Assembly: GCF_018417635.1 (NCBI RefSeq)
Contig: NZ_CP071007.1
Location: 1,984,501 to 2,048,500, forward strand
Length of the DNA stretch: 64,000 bases
Source: Pseudomonas sp. SORT22
Lineage (GTDB): Bacteria; Pseudomonadota; Gammaproteobacteria; Pseudomonadales; Pseudomonadaceae
Direction: 5' to 3'
The notes beneath the pieces were generated by a model. It was not told the DNA's origin. It made no database searches and worked only from the letters and a program-made list of their open reading frames with translations. Shown piece after piece: positions 47,865 to 56,751 of the stretch (the first letter of the stretch is position 1; the number at the start of each line of letters is the position of its first letter). Made by a program: the position numbers and the translations under genes.

Positions 47865-50146
47865 CCGACCAAAACAGCCAGTTCTTTGCCATTCTCACGG
47901 CGGTAGGAGAGGCCAAGCAGGCCAACGCCGATGCCCTGGGTGTGCCCTGGACCTTCAGCCAGATGGGCGTTGGTGATGCCAACGGCACCGAGCCGATCCC
48001 CTCGCGCACGCAAACCCGTCTGATCAACGAGCGGCGCCGGGCGCCGTTGAACCAGGTCAAGGTTGACCCAGCCAACGCCAACATCGTTATCGCCGAGCAG
48101 ATCATTCCGCCCGACGTCGGCGGCTGGTGGATCCGCGAGATCGGCCTGTATGACGCAGACAACGACCTGGTGGCCGTGGCCAACTGCGCGCCGAGCTTCA
48201 AGCCGCTGCTGAGCCAGGGCACTGGCAAGACCCAGGTGGTGCGGATGAACTTCATCGTCACCAGCGCCGCCAACGTTACCCTGAAGATCGACCCGGCCGT
48301 GGTGCTGGCCACGCGGGAGTTTGTCGAACTGCGCCTGAGCGAAGAGATCGGCAAGCTCGATGGCAAGAACAGCGTACGTGTCGCGACCCTCGGCCCTATT
48401 GATCTCGGCGGGATCCCCACCCTGGACGGGGTGGCCCTGCAGGCCGGTGATCGGGTACTGGTCAAGGACCAGGTACAAGGGCGGGAGAACGGACTGTACG
48501 TCGTCGGCCCTGGCCTGTGGGCTCGGGCGCAAGACGCGGATGGCAATGCCGAGGTAACTCCGGGTTTGACGGTGACGGTCGAGCAAGGTGCCAAGCTGGC
48601 CGATACCCAATGGAAACTGGTCACCGACGCGCCCATCGTGGTGGGCACCACGCCGCTGCAGTTCCAAAACGTGGCTGCCGGGTACAGCGGAATCGCTCCG
48701 CGCAATGTGGGTGGCCCGATTACCACCGCTGAGGCAGGTAAGCTGATCTACTTCTACGGTGGCGCGACCGGCCAGGTGCTGACCTTACCTAGCGCCGCCG
48801 ACTTCCCCACGGGCGGTAAGCTCAACCTGCAAAGCATGAGCGGCGTGCCCTGTGAGCTTGCCGCGTTTGGAACTGAGCGGATCTGGGTCGGTGCCAGTAC
48901 GGTTGCCAGTTTGACAATGTATCCCTGCACCGAGCTCGAGCTGGTGCGGGTCAGCTCCACCGAATGGTTTGCCCAGGGCACCGGCACCCTTTACCGGCTG
49001 AACAGCATGCCGCTGGTGGGCACAGGCGCAAATGACGGCCGACTGGCGAGCACAGCCTTTGTCCAGCAGGAACTGGTGGTCGAACGTGGCAGTGCTGCCC
49101 CGCTGATGGATGGCGTGGCCGCTGCCGGTACGGCGGTCAAGAAAGCGCGAGAGGATCATCGGCACCCGACCGACACCAGTCGGGCGCCGCTGGCATCGCC
49201 GGTATTTACCGGGGTGCCCCGCGTGCCCACGGCAGCAGCCAGCGCCACGGGTGACCAGGCGGCCAGTTTGGACTATTGCCGACTGGTGGTTGCGGCGCTG
49301 GTGGACTCGGCGCCGGGCGCATTGGACACGCTCAAAGAGCTGGCCGCCGCCCTGGGCAACGACCCGAACTTTGCCGCGACCATGACCTACTACCTGTCGC
49401 TCAAGGCGCCGTTGGCCAGCCCGGCCCTGACCGGCACCCCGACGACGCCGCTGGCGGCATTGTTCGACGACTCCAGCCTGCTGGCGTCGACGGCCTTTGT
49501 CCGGCGCTTCGGCAACCAGTTCGGCGGCGTAGGCGTATACACCGCATCGGCGCAATTGCCGGCGACGGACGCAGGCAAGCTGATCTACTTTGCCGGTTCC
49601 GCACAAAACCAGACGCTGACGCTGCCTCCGGCCAGCTCGTTGCCGGTGGGTAGCAAGCTGCACTTCCAGAACATGGCGCCCAATCAGGTGTTTGTCAGTC
49701 GCGCCGGCACTGACACGGTGCAGGTAGGGGGTGTGCTGACACCGGTAGTGGTGATCCCCACCGGTGGTGATGCGTACTTCACCCGCGTGGGTACCAGTGA
49801 TTGGTTCGTCAACGGCACGGCAGTTCTGGACAAGCTGGCCAGCTTCGCCAGCCTCAAGCAGCCCAACGGCTGGGAGAAGTCACCGAGCGGAATCATTCGC
49901 CAGTGGGGCTACGCCAACAACGGCGACATGGTGAACGGCACGCTTATCACCCTGCCCATGACCTACCCGAACGAACACTTTCAGACCGTCGTCTGTGCCT
50001 ACAACTCCACCGGCGATATCGACAACTGCTACATCGGCGAGCTGGGCACGAACTTTTTCCGCTTGCTCACGCAATCGCAGGCAGCGGCAGGTGGCCCCTG
50101 GGTCAACAACGTCGTGGCGGCCCGATACGTTTCCTATGGCTGGTAA
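47861..50146 (+). CDS. Tail fibre protein (P2 GpH-like)
   Basis: The 761-residue receptor-binding fibre starts with a conserved attachment domain (FSQMGVGDANGTEPIPSRTQ, WWIREIGLYDADND). Two similar modules in the shaft each contain AGKLIYF...TLTLP and STAFV (about residues 290-400 and 540-660). It ends with a gp53-like tip domain (GWEKSPSGIIRQWGYANNGD). The tip sets host range. The fibre assembly gene follows. Confidence 0.88.
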   Translation: MTDQNSQFFAILTAVGEAKQANADALGVPWTFSQMGVGDANGTEPIPSRTQTRLINERRRAPLNQVKVDPANANIVIAEQIIPPDVGGWWIREIGLYDADNDLVAVANCAPSFKPLLSQGTGKTQVVRMNFIVTSAANVTLKIDPAVVLATREFVELRLSEEIGKLDGKNSVRVATLGPIDLGGIPTLDGVALQAGDRVLVKDQVQGRENGLYVVGPGLWARAQDADGNAEVTPGLTVTVEQGAKLADTQWKLVTDAPIVVGTTPLQFQNVAAGYSGIAPRNVGGPITTAEAGKLIYFYGGATGQVLTLPSAADFPTGGKLNLQSMSGVPCELAAFGTERIWVGASTVASLTMYPCTELELVRVSSTEWFAQGTGTLYRLNSMPLVGTGANDGRLASTAFVQQELVVERGSAAPLMDGVAAAGTAVKKAREDHRHPTDTSRAPLASPVFTGVPRVPTAAASATGDQAASLDYCRLVVAALVDSAPGALDTLKELAAALGNDPNFAATMTYYLSLKAPLASPALTGTPTTPLAALFDDSSLLASTAFVRRFGNQFGGVGVYTASAQLPATDAGKLIYFAGSAQNQTLTLPPASSLPVGSKLHFQNMAPNQVFVSRAGTDTVQVGGVLTPVVVIPTGGDAYFTRVGTSDWFVNGTAVLDKLASFASLKQPNGWEKSPSGIIRQWGYANNGDMVNGTLITLPMTYPNEHFQTVVCAYNSTGDIDNCYIGELGTNFFRLLTQSQAAAGGPWVNNVVAARYVSYGW

Positions 50147-50155
50147 GGAGTCCAC

Positions 50156-50713
50156 ATGACTATTTTCTACAGTGCTTCAACCGGTGGCTTCTTTGACGAC
50201 GCGCTGTTTGATGCCGACACCCTGCCGGCCGATGTGGTCGAGATCACCGAAGAGGATCACCAGGCGCTGCTGCAGGGGCAGTCGGACATGAAACAGATCG
50301 TCGCCGACGACAACGGCTACCCGCGCTTGCTGGAGCGTCCGACCAGCCTGCCGACCCCGGAAGAACTGGTGCAGCGGATCGATGCCTACGCCGTGACCCA
50401 GTACACCTACCTCAACCGGTTCGAAGTCGAGTACCGCGAGCGCGCAGCTGCAGCGCGCAGCTATCGCGAGGCTGGCTACAGCGGTGAGCCGGGGATCTGG
50501 ATCACCTCGTTTGCCGAGGTAGCCGGACTCGAACCGGCATCGGCTGCAGATCGCATCATCAGCCAGGCCGAGGCGCTGGCCGATGCATTCGCCCAGCTGG
50601 CGGCACTGCGCATGCGAAAGCGCGAGGTGCTCGCCCTGGACGGTGAGGATGCGCTGGTGCGCGCGCAGGAGATCACGGCGGCCATGGATGAGGTCGTGGC
50701 GCGGATCGAGTAG
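50156..50713 (+). CDS. Tail fibre assembly protein (chaperone)
   Basis: This 185-residue, acidic, helical product starts with the fibre-assembly type N-terminus (IFYSASTGGFFDDALF). It lies directly after the fibre gene, with which such chaperones co-evolve. Conserved features include YTYLNRFEVEYRERAAAARS and a C-terminal helix-rich tail. Confidence 0.82.
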   Translation: MTIFYSASTGGFFDDALFDADTLPADVVEITEEDHQALLQGQSDMKQIVADDNGYPRLLERPTSLPTPEELVQRIDAYAVTQYTYLNRFEVEYRERAAAARSYREAGYSGEPGIWITSFAEVAGLEPASAADRIISQAEALADAFAQLAALRMRKREVLALDGEDALVRAQEITAAMDEVVARIE

Positions 50714-50738
50714 CCCCGCAGGTTAACCACCCCACAAC

Positions 50739-50764
50739 AACCCCAGCCCCGTAAGGGGTTTTTT
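50739..50764 (+). terminator. Terminator between fibre assembly and sheath genes
   Basis: CCCC-GTAA-GGGG followed by six T residues; a wider AACCCC / GGGGTT pairing is possible too. Confidence 0.75.
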
Positions 50765-50783
50765 CATTTCTGGAGCATCACTT

Positions 50784-51950
50784 ATGAGTGGCTTTTTCCA
50801 CGGCGTGACCGTGACCAACGTCGACACCGGGTCGCGCACCATCGGCCTGCCATCGTCCTCGATCATCGGCCTGGTCGATACCTTCACCCCGGGCCCGACG
50901 GCCAGCGCCAAGGCCAACGACCTGGTGCTGATCACCAGCGAGCGCGAGGCGGTTGCCGCCTTCGGTCCCGACTCGGCGATCACCAAGGCCTGCCAGGCCA
51001 TCTACATGCGTGCCAAGGCCGTGATCGTCGCCTGTGGCGTGGCCAAGGTCGAAGAGGCAGCAGCACAAACCTCGGCGATCATCGGCGGTGTGCTGGCCGA
51101 CGGCAAACGCACCGGCCTGCAAGCGCTGCTGGACGGCAAGAGCCGGTTCAACGCGCAGCCGCGGCTACTGGTGACGCCCAAGCACAGTGCCACCCAGGCG
51201 GTCGGTACCGCGCTGGTAGCCCTGGCGGACAAGCTGCGCGGCATCGCCATCATCGACGGGCCGAACACCACCGACGAAGCGGCCATTGCCTACGCGGAAA
51301 ACTTCGGTGCCAAGCGCGCCTACTTGGTCGACCCCGGCGTCCAGTCCTGGGACACCACGGCAGACGCGACCGTCGATGCCCCGGCCTCGGCCTGGGTTGC
51401 TGGTCTGTTTGCCTGGACCGACAGCGAGTACGGCTTCTGGGCCTCGCCGTCAAACAAGGAGTTCGTCGGCATCACCGGTACCGGCCGGCCGATCGAGTTT
51501 CTCGACGGTGACGAAACCTGCCGGGCCAACCTGCTCAACAACGCCAACATCACCACCATCATCCGTGATGACGGCTACCGCCTGTGGGGCAACCGCACGC
51601 TGAGCAGTGATCCTAAGTGGGCGTTCGTTACCCGCGTGCGGACCATGGACATCGTCATGGACGCGATCCTGTACGGGCACAAATGGGCGGTCGACCGCTC
51701 GATTACCGCGACCTACGTCAAGGACGTGACCGAGGGCCTGCAGGCGTTCATGCGCGACCTCAAGGCCCAGGGCGCAATCATCAACTTTGAAGTCTTCGCT
51801 GACCCCGAGCTGAACACGGCCAGCCAGCTGGAGCAGGGCAAGGTGTATTGGAACATCCGCTTTACCGACGTGCCGCCTGCCGAAAACCCGAACTTTCGCG
51901 TCGAGGTCACCAACCAGTGGCTGACCGAAGTCCTCGACCAAAACGCCTAA
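50784..51950 (+). CDS. Contractile tail sheath protein (P2 GpFI-like)
   Basis: The 388-residue sheath subunit has the FI family pattern: FHGVTVTNVDTGSRTIGLPS, SIIGLVDTF, a DGPNTTDEAAIAYAENFGAK region and a C-terminal WLTEVLDQNA. It proves a contractile (myovirus) tail. Confidence 0.93.
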   Translation: MSGFFHGVTVTNVDTGSRTIGLPSSSIIGLVDTFTPGPTASAKANDLVLITSEREAVAAFGPDSAITKACQAIYMRAKAVIVACGVAKVEEAAAQTSAIIGGVLADGKRTGLQALLDGKSRFNAQPRLLVTPKHSATQAVGTALVALADKLRGIAIIDGPNTTDEAAIAYAENFGAKRAYLVDPGVQSWDTTADATVDAPASAWVAGLFAWTDSEYGFWASPSNKEFVGITGTGRPIEFLDGDETCRANLLNNANITTIIRDDGYRLWGNRTLSSDPKWAFVTRVRTMDIVMDAILYGHKWAVDRSITATYVKDVTEGLQAFMRDLKAQGAIINFEVFADPELNTASQLEQGKVYWNIRFTDVPPAENPNFRVEVTNQWLTEVLDQNA

Positions 51951-51962
51951 GGAGCTGAACCC

Positions 51963-52472
51963 ATGGCAATGATTCCCGAAACCCTGGCCAACCTGAACCT
52001 GTTCGTTGATGGCATCAGCTTTCAAGGCGATGTGCCCAGCCTGACACTGCCCAAGCTAACCCTGAAGATGGAAGAGCACCGCGCCGGTGGCATGGATGCG
52101 CCGATCGAGCTGGACCAGGGCATGGAAAAGCAGGAGGCCGGTTTTGTTACCACCGGCGTACGGCGCGAGTCGCTGAAGTTCTTCGGCCTGGCCGACGGCA
52201 CCTCCTTTAACGGCACCTTCCGGGGCGCCTTCAAGGGCCTCAAAGGCAAGGTGACGCCGGTGGTGGTGACCCTGCGCGGCTCACTGAAAGAGGTCGACAT
52301 GGGCGACTGGAAGCCCGGCGACAAGGCCGAGATCAAGCACAACGTCGCGGTCACCTATTACAAGCTCGAGGTCGACGGCCGCCTGGTGTACGAGATCGAT
52401 CCACTTGGCATGAAACGCGTCATCAACGGCGTCGACCAGCTCGCCGCCCAACGTTCGGCCCTGGGCCTGTAA
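51963..52472 (+). CDS. Tail tube protein (P2 GpFII-like)
   Basis: The 169-residue inner tube subunit starts MAMIPETLANLNLFVDGISF, with PIELDQGMEKQEAGF and the DPLGMKRVINGVDQLAAQR ending of the FII family. It follows the sheath gene by 12 bases. Confidence 0.92.
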   Translation: MAMIPETLANLNLFVDGISFQGDVPSLTLPKLTLKMEEHRAGGMDAPIELDQGMEKQEAGFVTTGVRRESLKFFGLADGTSFNGTFRGAFKGLKGKVTPVVVTLRGSLKEVDMGDWKPGDKAEIKHNVAVTYYKLEVDGRLVYEIDPLGMKRVINGVDQLAAQRSALGL

Positions 52473-52484
52473 GGAGATCTATCG

Positions 52485-52787
52485 ATGAGCAATGGAATCA
52501 AAACCCCGGTCTGGATGGAACTGCGTGCCGAGGGCGTACACATCACCCTGAGTAAGCCAACGGAAGCCAACGGCGTGCTGGTCGACAAGCTGCACCTGCG
52601 GGCCCCTACCGTCCGCGATGTACGCGCTGCCGGGGCCACTGCGGGTGGTGATGACGAACAGCGCGAGCTGGCCCTGTTCGCCTCGCTGGCCGAGGTTGGC
52701 ACCAAGGACCTGGAGGGCTTGACCCTCAAGGATTACAACCGCCTGCAGGCTGGCTATTTTCGCCTGGTGCAGGATGACAGCGTTTGA
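52485..52787 (+). CDS. Tail assembly chaperone (P2 GpE-like)
   Basis: The 100-residue product lies between tube and tape measure, as P2 E does, with the pattern LRAPTVRDVRAAGA and LTLKDYNRLQAGYFRLVQDD. Such proteins guard the tape measure before tail polymerisation. Its 3' end overlaps a second small frame (see 52774-52899). Confidence 0.83.
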   Translation: MSNGIKTPVWMELRAEGVHITLSKPTEANGVLVDKLHLRAPTVRDVRAAGATAGGDDEQRELALFASLAEVGTKDLEGLTLKDYNRLQAGYFRLVQDDSV

Positions 52788-52899
52788 CCCAGTGGTGCAG
52801 AAGCGAGCGGCCAAGCGATTGGCCGCAGAGCTGAATTTCTCGGCTGCTGAAATCGAGGCCATGCCGTTTGATCGCGTGGTCTGGTGGCTCACGGACTGA
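52774..52899 (+). CDS. GpE'-type small tail protein overlapping GpE
   Basis: A 41-residue frame, MTAFDPVVQKRAAKRLAAEL then MPFDRVVWWLTD, starts 14 bases before the GpE stop in the +1 (or -2) frame. P2 and relatives make an E-E' fusion by frameshifting at this position. Here the second frame has its own ATG, so restart or frameshift are both possible. The upstream part of this frame is open over the end of GpE. Confidence 0.75.
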   Translation: MTAFDPVVQKRAAKRLAAELNFSAAEIEAMPFDRVVWWLTD

Positions 52900-52921
52900 G
52901 CCCGCACACAAGGGGTAGACC

Positions 52922-55648
52922 ATGGCAGGCAAGCTATCACTGGGACTGGTGATCGGCGGCGCCGTTAGCGCGACGGTGCGTTCGGCGTTCACCGAAGTCC
53001 AGGGCCATATCAAGAAGCTGGAAGAGAAGGGCAACAAAGCCAAGGTGCTCAAGAGCACCATTGGCGAGACCATTCGCCTGCGCGAGGAATGGAAGAAGGC
53101 GCACGACAGCGGCTCGGCCTCGGCCTCCGGTTTGTTGCGCAAGCTGGAAAGCAACCTCGACGGCCTGCGCAAGCAAGGGGTCGCGGTTGGCAAGTTGAAT
53201 CAGGAGTACCAGCGCCTCGGCCGTACCGCCAAGGCGACGGATCTGCAGATCAAGGGCCAACAGCAGATCCAGCAGGGCAAGGAAGGGCTGAAGTCGACGG
53301 TCGGCCAGGCGGTGGTCGGCGTTGGTGCCTTGGGCGTGGCGGGCAAGATCAGCGCGGACTATCAGGCGATCATCCGCGACATTGCGATCAAGGCCGATGT
53401 GGTCAACCAGCCGCAAGAGGCCCAGATGAGCCGCACGGTTATTCAGACCTCGCAAGAAACCGGGATGGCGCGCAACGATGTAGCCGACCTGATCAATCAG
53501 TTGGTCGGCGCTGGCATGGACTTGAGCCAGGCTATGTCGTATGCGCCAGTGGCGGCCAAGTTCGCCATTGGCCAGGGGGCCAGCGGCGTCGACACGGCGA
53601 GCATGATTCAGGCGCTGCAGCAAAACGCCAAGATCACCGACCCCAAGGTCATGGAGCAGGCCCTGGAAGCCATCGCCCTGCAGGGTCAGGCAGGAAGCTT
53701 TGAGGCCTCCGACATGGCCAAGTGGTTCCCGCAGCTGTTGGCGGGTATGGAGAAGAACGGCAGCATCGGCATGGAGTCGGTCAGTTCCCTGGGTGCGATG
53801 CTGCAGGTGCAGATGAAGACCGCCGGCGGTTCCGATGAGGCGGCCAACAACCTCAAGAACTGGATGGAAAAAATCGGTTCGGGCGACGTGGTCAAGGCCT
53901 ACAAGGACGCTGGCATTGACTATCAAAAATCTCTCAACACCGGCATTCAAAAGGGTATGTCTACCCTTGAGTCGAGCTTTTCCTTGGCTATGGAGTACAT
54001 CCAAGCGACCGATCCCGCCAAGGCGGCCGCGATGGCCGAAGCTCAGGCCAAGATCAGCAAGGAGGCCAACCCCGAGAAAGCCAAGGCGATGCTCAACGCC
54101 CTGGAGCAGTCGCTGCGTACCGGCGATATCTTTGCTGATATGCAGGTTAAGGCGGCGCTGACTGCCTATGCCGGCAACCGTGACCTGTACGAACAGCTCA
54201 AGAAGGATTCGCAGAACGCCAAGGGCATTCTCGACAAGAACCTACGTGAGCGGCGGGAGGCATCGGCGCAAAAGTGGGCGGAAGCAACGCAAGCGATTAA
54301 CGATTCGATGCGTAGCCTTGGCGAGGCAATTGCCCCGGTAACTGACATGATCGCGGTGGGCATCACGAAAGTCGCCCATGTGCTGACCAATCTGTCGGAC
54401 GGCTCGCAATCGGTGGTGCTGGGGATCACAGCCATCGGTGCCGCATTCGTCGCCTTCAAGACCGTGCTCAACAGCCTGAAGATTGCCCGAGGGCTGGCCA
54501 ACATCGGTCGCGGGGTGATGATGGAACGTAGCGGTTCACGCGGTGGGAGCCGCATCAGTGACGCCATCACCGGTAAGGGAGGGAAGACCGGTATCAAGCC
54601 GGTGGATACCGGCCTCAAGGTACTGGGCGGCCTGCTCGGGGCCAGCAACGATGGCGATGGCGGCAACAGCCGCGATCCGCAGCGGGTGTTTGTGGTCAAT
54701 GCTAATGCCATGGGCGGATTGGGAGGCGCAGGCGGCAACGAGCGATCAGGTGGTCAGCGCTCCTCGAGGCGCAAACGCCGAGGGCGGACATCAACCAACA
54801 CGCAGCAACGCTCGGCGGGCCCTCGCTCAAAGGGCGCTCGTCCAGTTACCTCGAGTGCGCCGGTTCCCCGGCCTGTGGTGCCGCCGGTCGCTGCGCCGGG
54901 CGCCCTCGGCAAGATGCTCGGTGCCGTTGGCAAGGTCAGTAAGTTCGCCAAGGGGGTGCCGGGCGGTGGCCTGATCGATGCTGGGGTGACCGCCGTTGAT
55001 ACCTTCATGAATGCCGAAACCCAGGACGAAAAAGCCGAGGGTTACGGCAGCGCGGCCGGTGGACTGGCCGGGACCATGGCCGGGATGGCTGCCGGGGCCG
55101 CGATTGGCTCGGTGGTACCGGTGATCGGTACCGCCATTGGTGGCGCCGTAGGGGCGCTACTCGGTGGCCTGGGTGGCGACAGCTTGGGTGGCATGCTGGG
55201 CAAGGCGTGGTTCGGTAGTGATGACAAGGACACGGCGGTGGCCAAGGCGGACGAACCTGACAAAGCCGCCAAGCCAGCGGTGCCCGGGGATGCTGTGCGT
55301 GCCATTGCCGCGACGGCGCCATCGCCTGCCGTGCCGGTCAAGGCTGCAGAACCGATCACGAAAGCGCCGGCCAACGCGCCGGGGGATGTTGTCCGCTCGA
55401 TGGCCGTGGCGCCTCCGGCACCGGCAGCGGTGCAGGCCATCGCCAAAGCGGCGGAGCCAGCCAAGCCGGTGCAGCCGCAGGTGGACCAGCAGTTCACCTG
55501 GTCGCCGAGCTTCTCGGTCACGGTGCAAGGCGATGTGAAGGACGCGAACCAATTGGCCCGCGACCTGGCCCCCCATTTGCGGCCGCAGTTCGAGGAGTTT
55601 GCCCGTCAAGTTATGGGGCGACAGCTGTTCGACGCTCCCCACGTATAA
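52922..55648 (+). CDS. Tail tape measure protein (P2 GpT-like)
   Basis: The 908-residue product sets tail length. It has a coiled-coil N-terminus (about 20-110), a conserved tape-measure domain (QSRTVIQTSQ-like TSQETGMARNDVADLINQLV near 175-195), long helical stretches, a Gly-rich hydrophobic region near 700-760 (AGMAAGAAIGSVVPVIGTAI) and an Ala/Pro-rich part towards the end. It is the longest structural gene in the tail operon. Confidence 0.9.
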   Translation: MAGKLSLGLVIGGAVSATVRSAFTEVQGHIKKLEEKGNKAKVLKSTIGETIRLREEWKKAHDSGSASASGLLRKLESNLDGLRKQGVAVGKLNQEYQRLGRTAKATDLQIKGQQQIQQGKEGLKSTVGQAVVGVGALGVAGKISADYQAIIRDIAIKADVVNQPQEAQMSRTVIQTSQETGMARNDVADLINQLVGAGMDLSQAMSYAPVAAKFAIGQGASGVDTASMIQALQQNAKITDPKVMEQALEAIALQGQAGSFEASDMAKWFPQLLAGMEKNGSIGMESVSSLGAMLQVQMKTAGGSDEAANNLKNWMEKIGSGDVVKAYKDAGIDYQKSLNTGIQKGMSTLESSFSLAMEYIQATDPAKAAAMAEAQAKISKEANPEKAKAMLNALEQSLRTGDIFADMQVKAALTAYAGNRDLYEQLKKDSQNAKGILDKNLRERREASAQKWAEATQAINDSMRSLGEAIAPVTDMIAVGITKVAHVLTNLSDGSQSVVLGITAIGAAFVAFKTVLNSLKIARGLANIGRGVMMERSGSRGGSRISDAITGKGGKTGIKPVDTGLKVLGGLLGASNDGDGGNSRDPQRVFVVNANAMGGLGGAGGNERSGGQRSSRRKRRGRTSTNTQQRSAGPRSKGARPVTSSAPVPRPVVPPVAAPGALGKMLGAVGKVSKFAKGVPGGGLIDAGVTAVDTFMNAETQDEKAEGYGSAAGGLAGTMAGMAAGAAIGSVVPVIGTAIGGAVGALLGGLGGDSLGGMLGKAWFGSDDKDTAVAKADEPDKAAKPAVPGDAVRAIAATAPSPAVPVKAAEPITKAPANAPGDVVRSMAVAPPAPAAVQAIAKAAEPAKPVQPQVDQQFTWSPSFSVTVQGDVKDANQLARDLAPHLRPQFEEFARQVMGRQLFDAPHV

Positions 55649-55657
55649 GGAGGTGCC

Positions 55658-56503
55658 ATGCCTTACATGGAACAAATGCAGTCCGGGCTGAAGTCCCTGG
55701 TCGCGGCGGGAGAAGCGGGCCGCCGCAATCTCGATGGCATGCTGGGCCCGCTCAACGGTGCGATCAGCGACATGACCGGTGCGGCGTCAGAGCTGGAAAA
55801 CATCCCGTTCATCGGTCCCGCTCTGGGCGAGAAGCTGCAGCGCACCATGCGCGGTATCAACGCGGCCCAGTCAAAGGTCGGTGAGGTCGCGGCCAAGTAC
55901 GGCCAAGCCACAGCGGCGGCCGCCCAGATCCAGGAGCGGATCGGCACCCTCAAAGAGCAGGCGTCCAAGGCCGGAGCGGAGATCAACCGGCTGGCCGGAA
56001 AGGTCAGTCCGTCTCTGGGCAACATCATGCCCACGGGCGCGCTGGCCCCGTCGACCACCCCGGCGGCCGAGGCGGTGAAACCCTTCCCGCACCTGCTGAT
56101 CCTGCAGCCCCTACAGGCCAATGCGCAGCCGTACTTCTTCAACCTCGACACTGCCGCGTTCGATGAGTTACGGCGGCAGACCGCGTTCCGATGGGCGGGG
56201 CAGGAACGCCTGAGCCGTAGCATTGCCCAGCAGGCCATCGGCCAGGGGGAAGACAAGCTCAGCCTCAAGGGCGCGATCTTCCCAGGGCACAAGGGTGGCC
56301 TCAAACAGCTCGACACCTTGCGCAGTATCGGTCGGCGCCTGCAGCCGCTGAGCCTGACCACAGGGTACGGCGAAGTGCTGGGTAACTGGTGCCTGCTTAG
56401 CCTAGACGAAGAGCAGAGCAACCTGCTGGCAGGCGGGATCCCGCGTAAACAAACCTTCAGCCTGGAGTTCGTGAGCTATGGCGATGACATGCAGAACGTC
56501 TGA
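55658..56503 (+). CDS. Tail protein U (P2 GpU-like) with N-terminal helical extension
   Basis: The C-terminal 120 residues (from about 160, FRWAGQERLSRSIAQQAIGQ, GILPG-like IFPGHKGGLKQLDTLRSI, WCLLSLDEEQS) are the GpU domain. The 281-residue protein carries about 140 extra N-terminal residues, mostly helical with coiled-coil character (KVGEVAAKYGQATAAAAQIQ), not found in P2 U. A Pro-rich linker joins the parts. Confidence 0.8.
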   Translation: MPYMEQMQSGLKSLVAAGEAGRRNLDGMLGPLNGAISDMTGAASELENIPFIGPALGEKLQRTMRGINAAQSKVGEVAAKYGQATAAAAQIQERIGTLKEQASKAGAEINRLAGKVSPSLGNIMPTGALAPSTTPAAEAVKPFPHLLILQPLQANAQPYFFNLDTAAFDELRRQTAFRWAGQERLSRSIAQQAIGQGEDKLSLKGAIFPGHKGGLKQLDTLRSIGRRLQPLSLTTGYGEVLGNWCLLSLDEEQSNLLAGGIPRKQTFSLEFVSYGDDMQNV

Positions 56504-56684
56504 CGGGGATCTGCTCGACACCCTCTGTCAGTACCACTACGGCCACCTCAATGGCGCAGTCGAGGCGGTGCTCAATGCCAACCAGGGGTTAGCCGACGAA
56601 CCGCAACCCTACCGTGCGGGGGTGCTGATCGTGCTGCCGGATCTGCCGACCTCGACCGAGGCACTGATGCGGCTCTGGGATTGA
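56478..56684 (+). CDS. Tail protein X (P2 GpX-like, LysM-type)
   Basis: A 68-residue product with DTLCQYHYGHLNGAVEAVLN and a LIVLPDLP ending, the LysM-like pattern of P2 X. It overlaps the U gene by 26 bases in another frame; in-frame ATGs at 56478 and 56484 are both possible starts. Confidence 0.82.
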   Translation: MAMTCRTSDGDLLDTLCQYHYGHLNGAVEAVLNANQGLADEPQPYRAGVLIVLPDLPTSTEALMRLWD

Positions 56685-56707
56685 TCGCCGTCACCTGGTC
56701 ACCAACG

Positions 56708-56731
56708 AAGCCCCGCCTTGTGCGGGGTTTT
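56708..56731 (+). terminator. Weak terminator between X and D
   Basis: CCCCGC / GCGGGG with a five-base loop, flanked by AAG and TTTT. The tail operon continues behind it. Confidence 0.65.
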
Positions 56732-56751
56732 GCATTTCTGGAGAGCAATCC

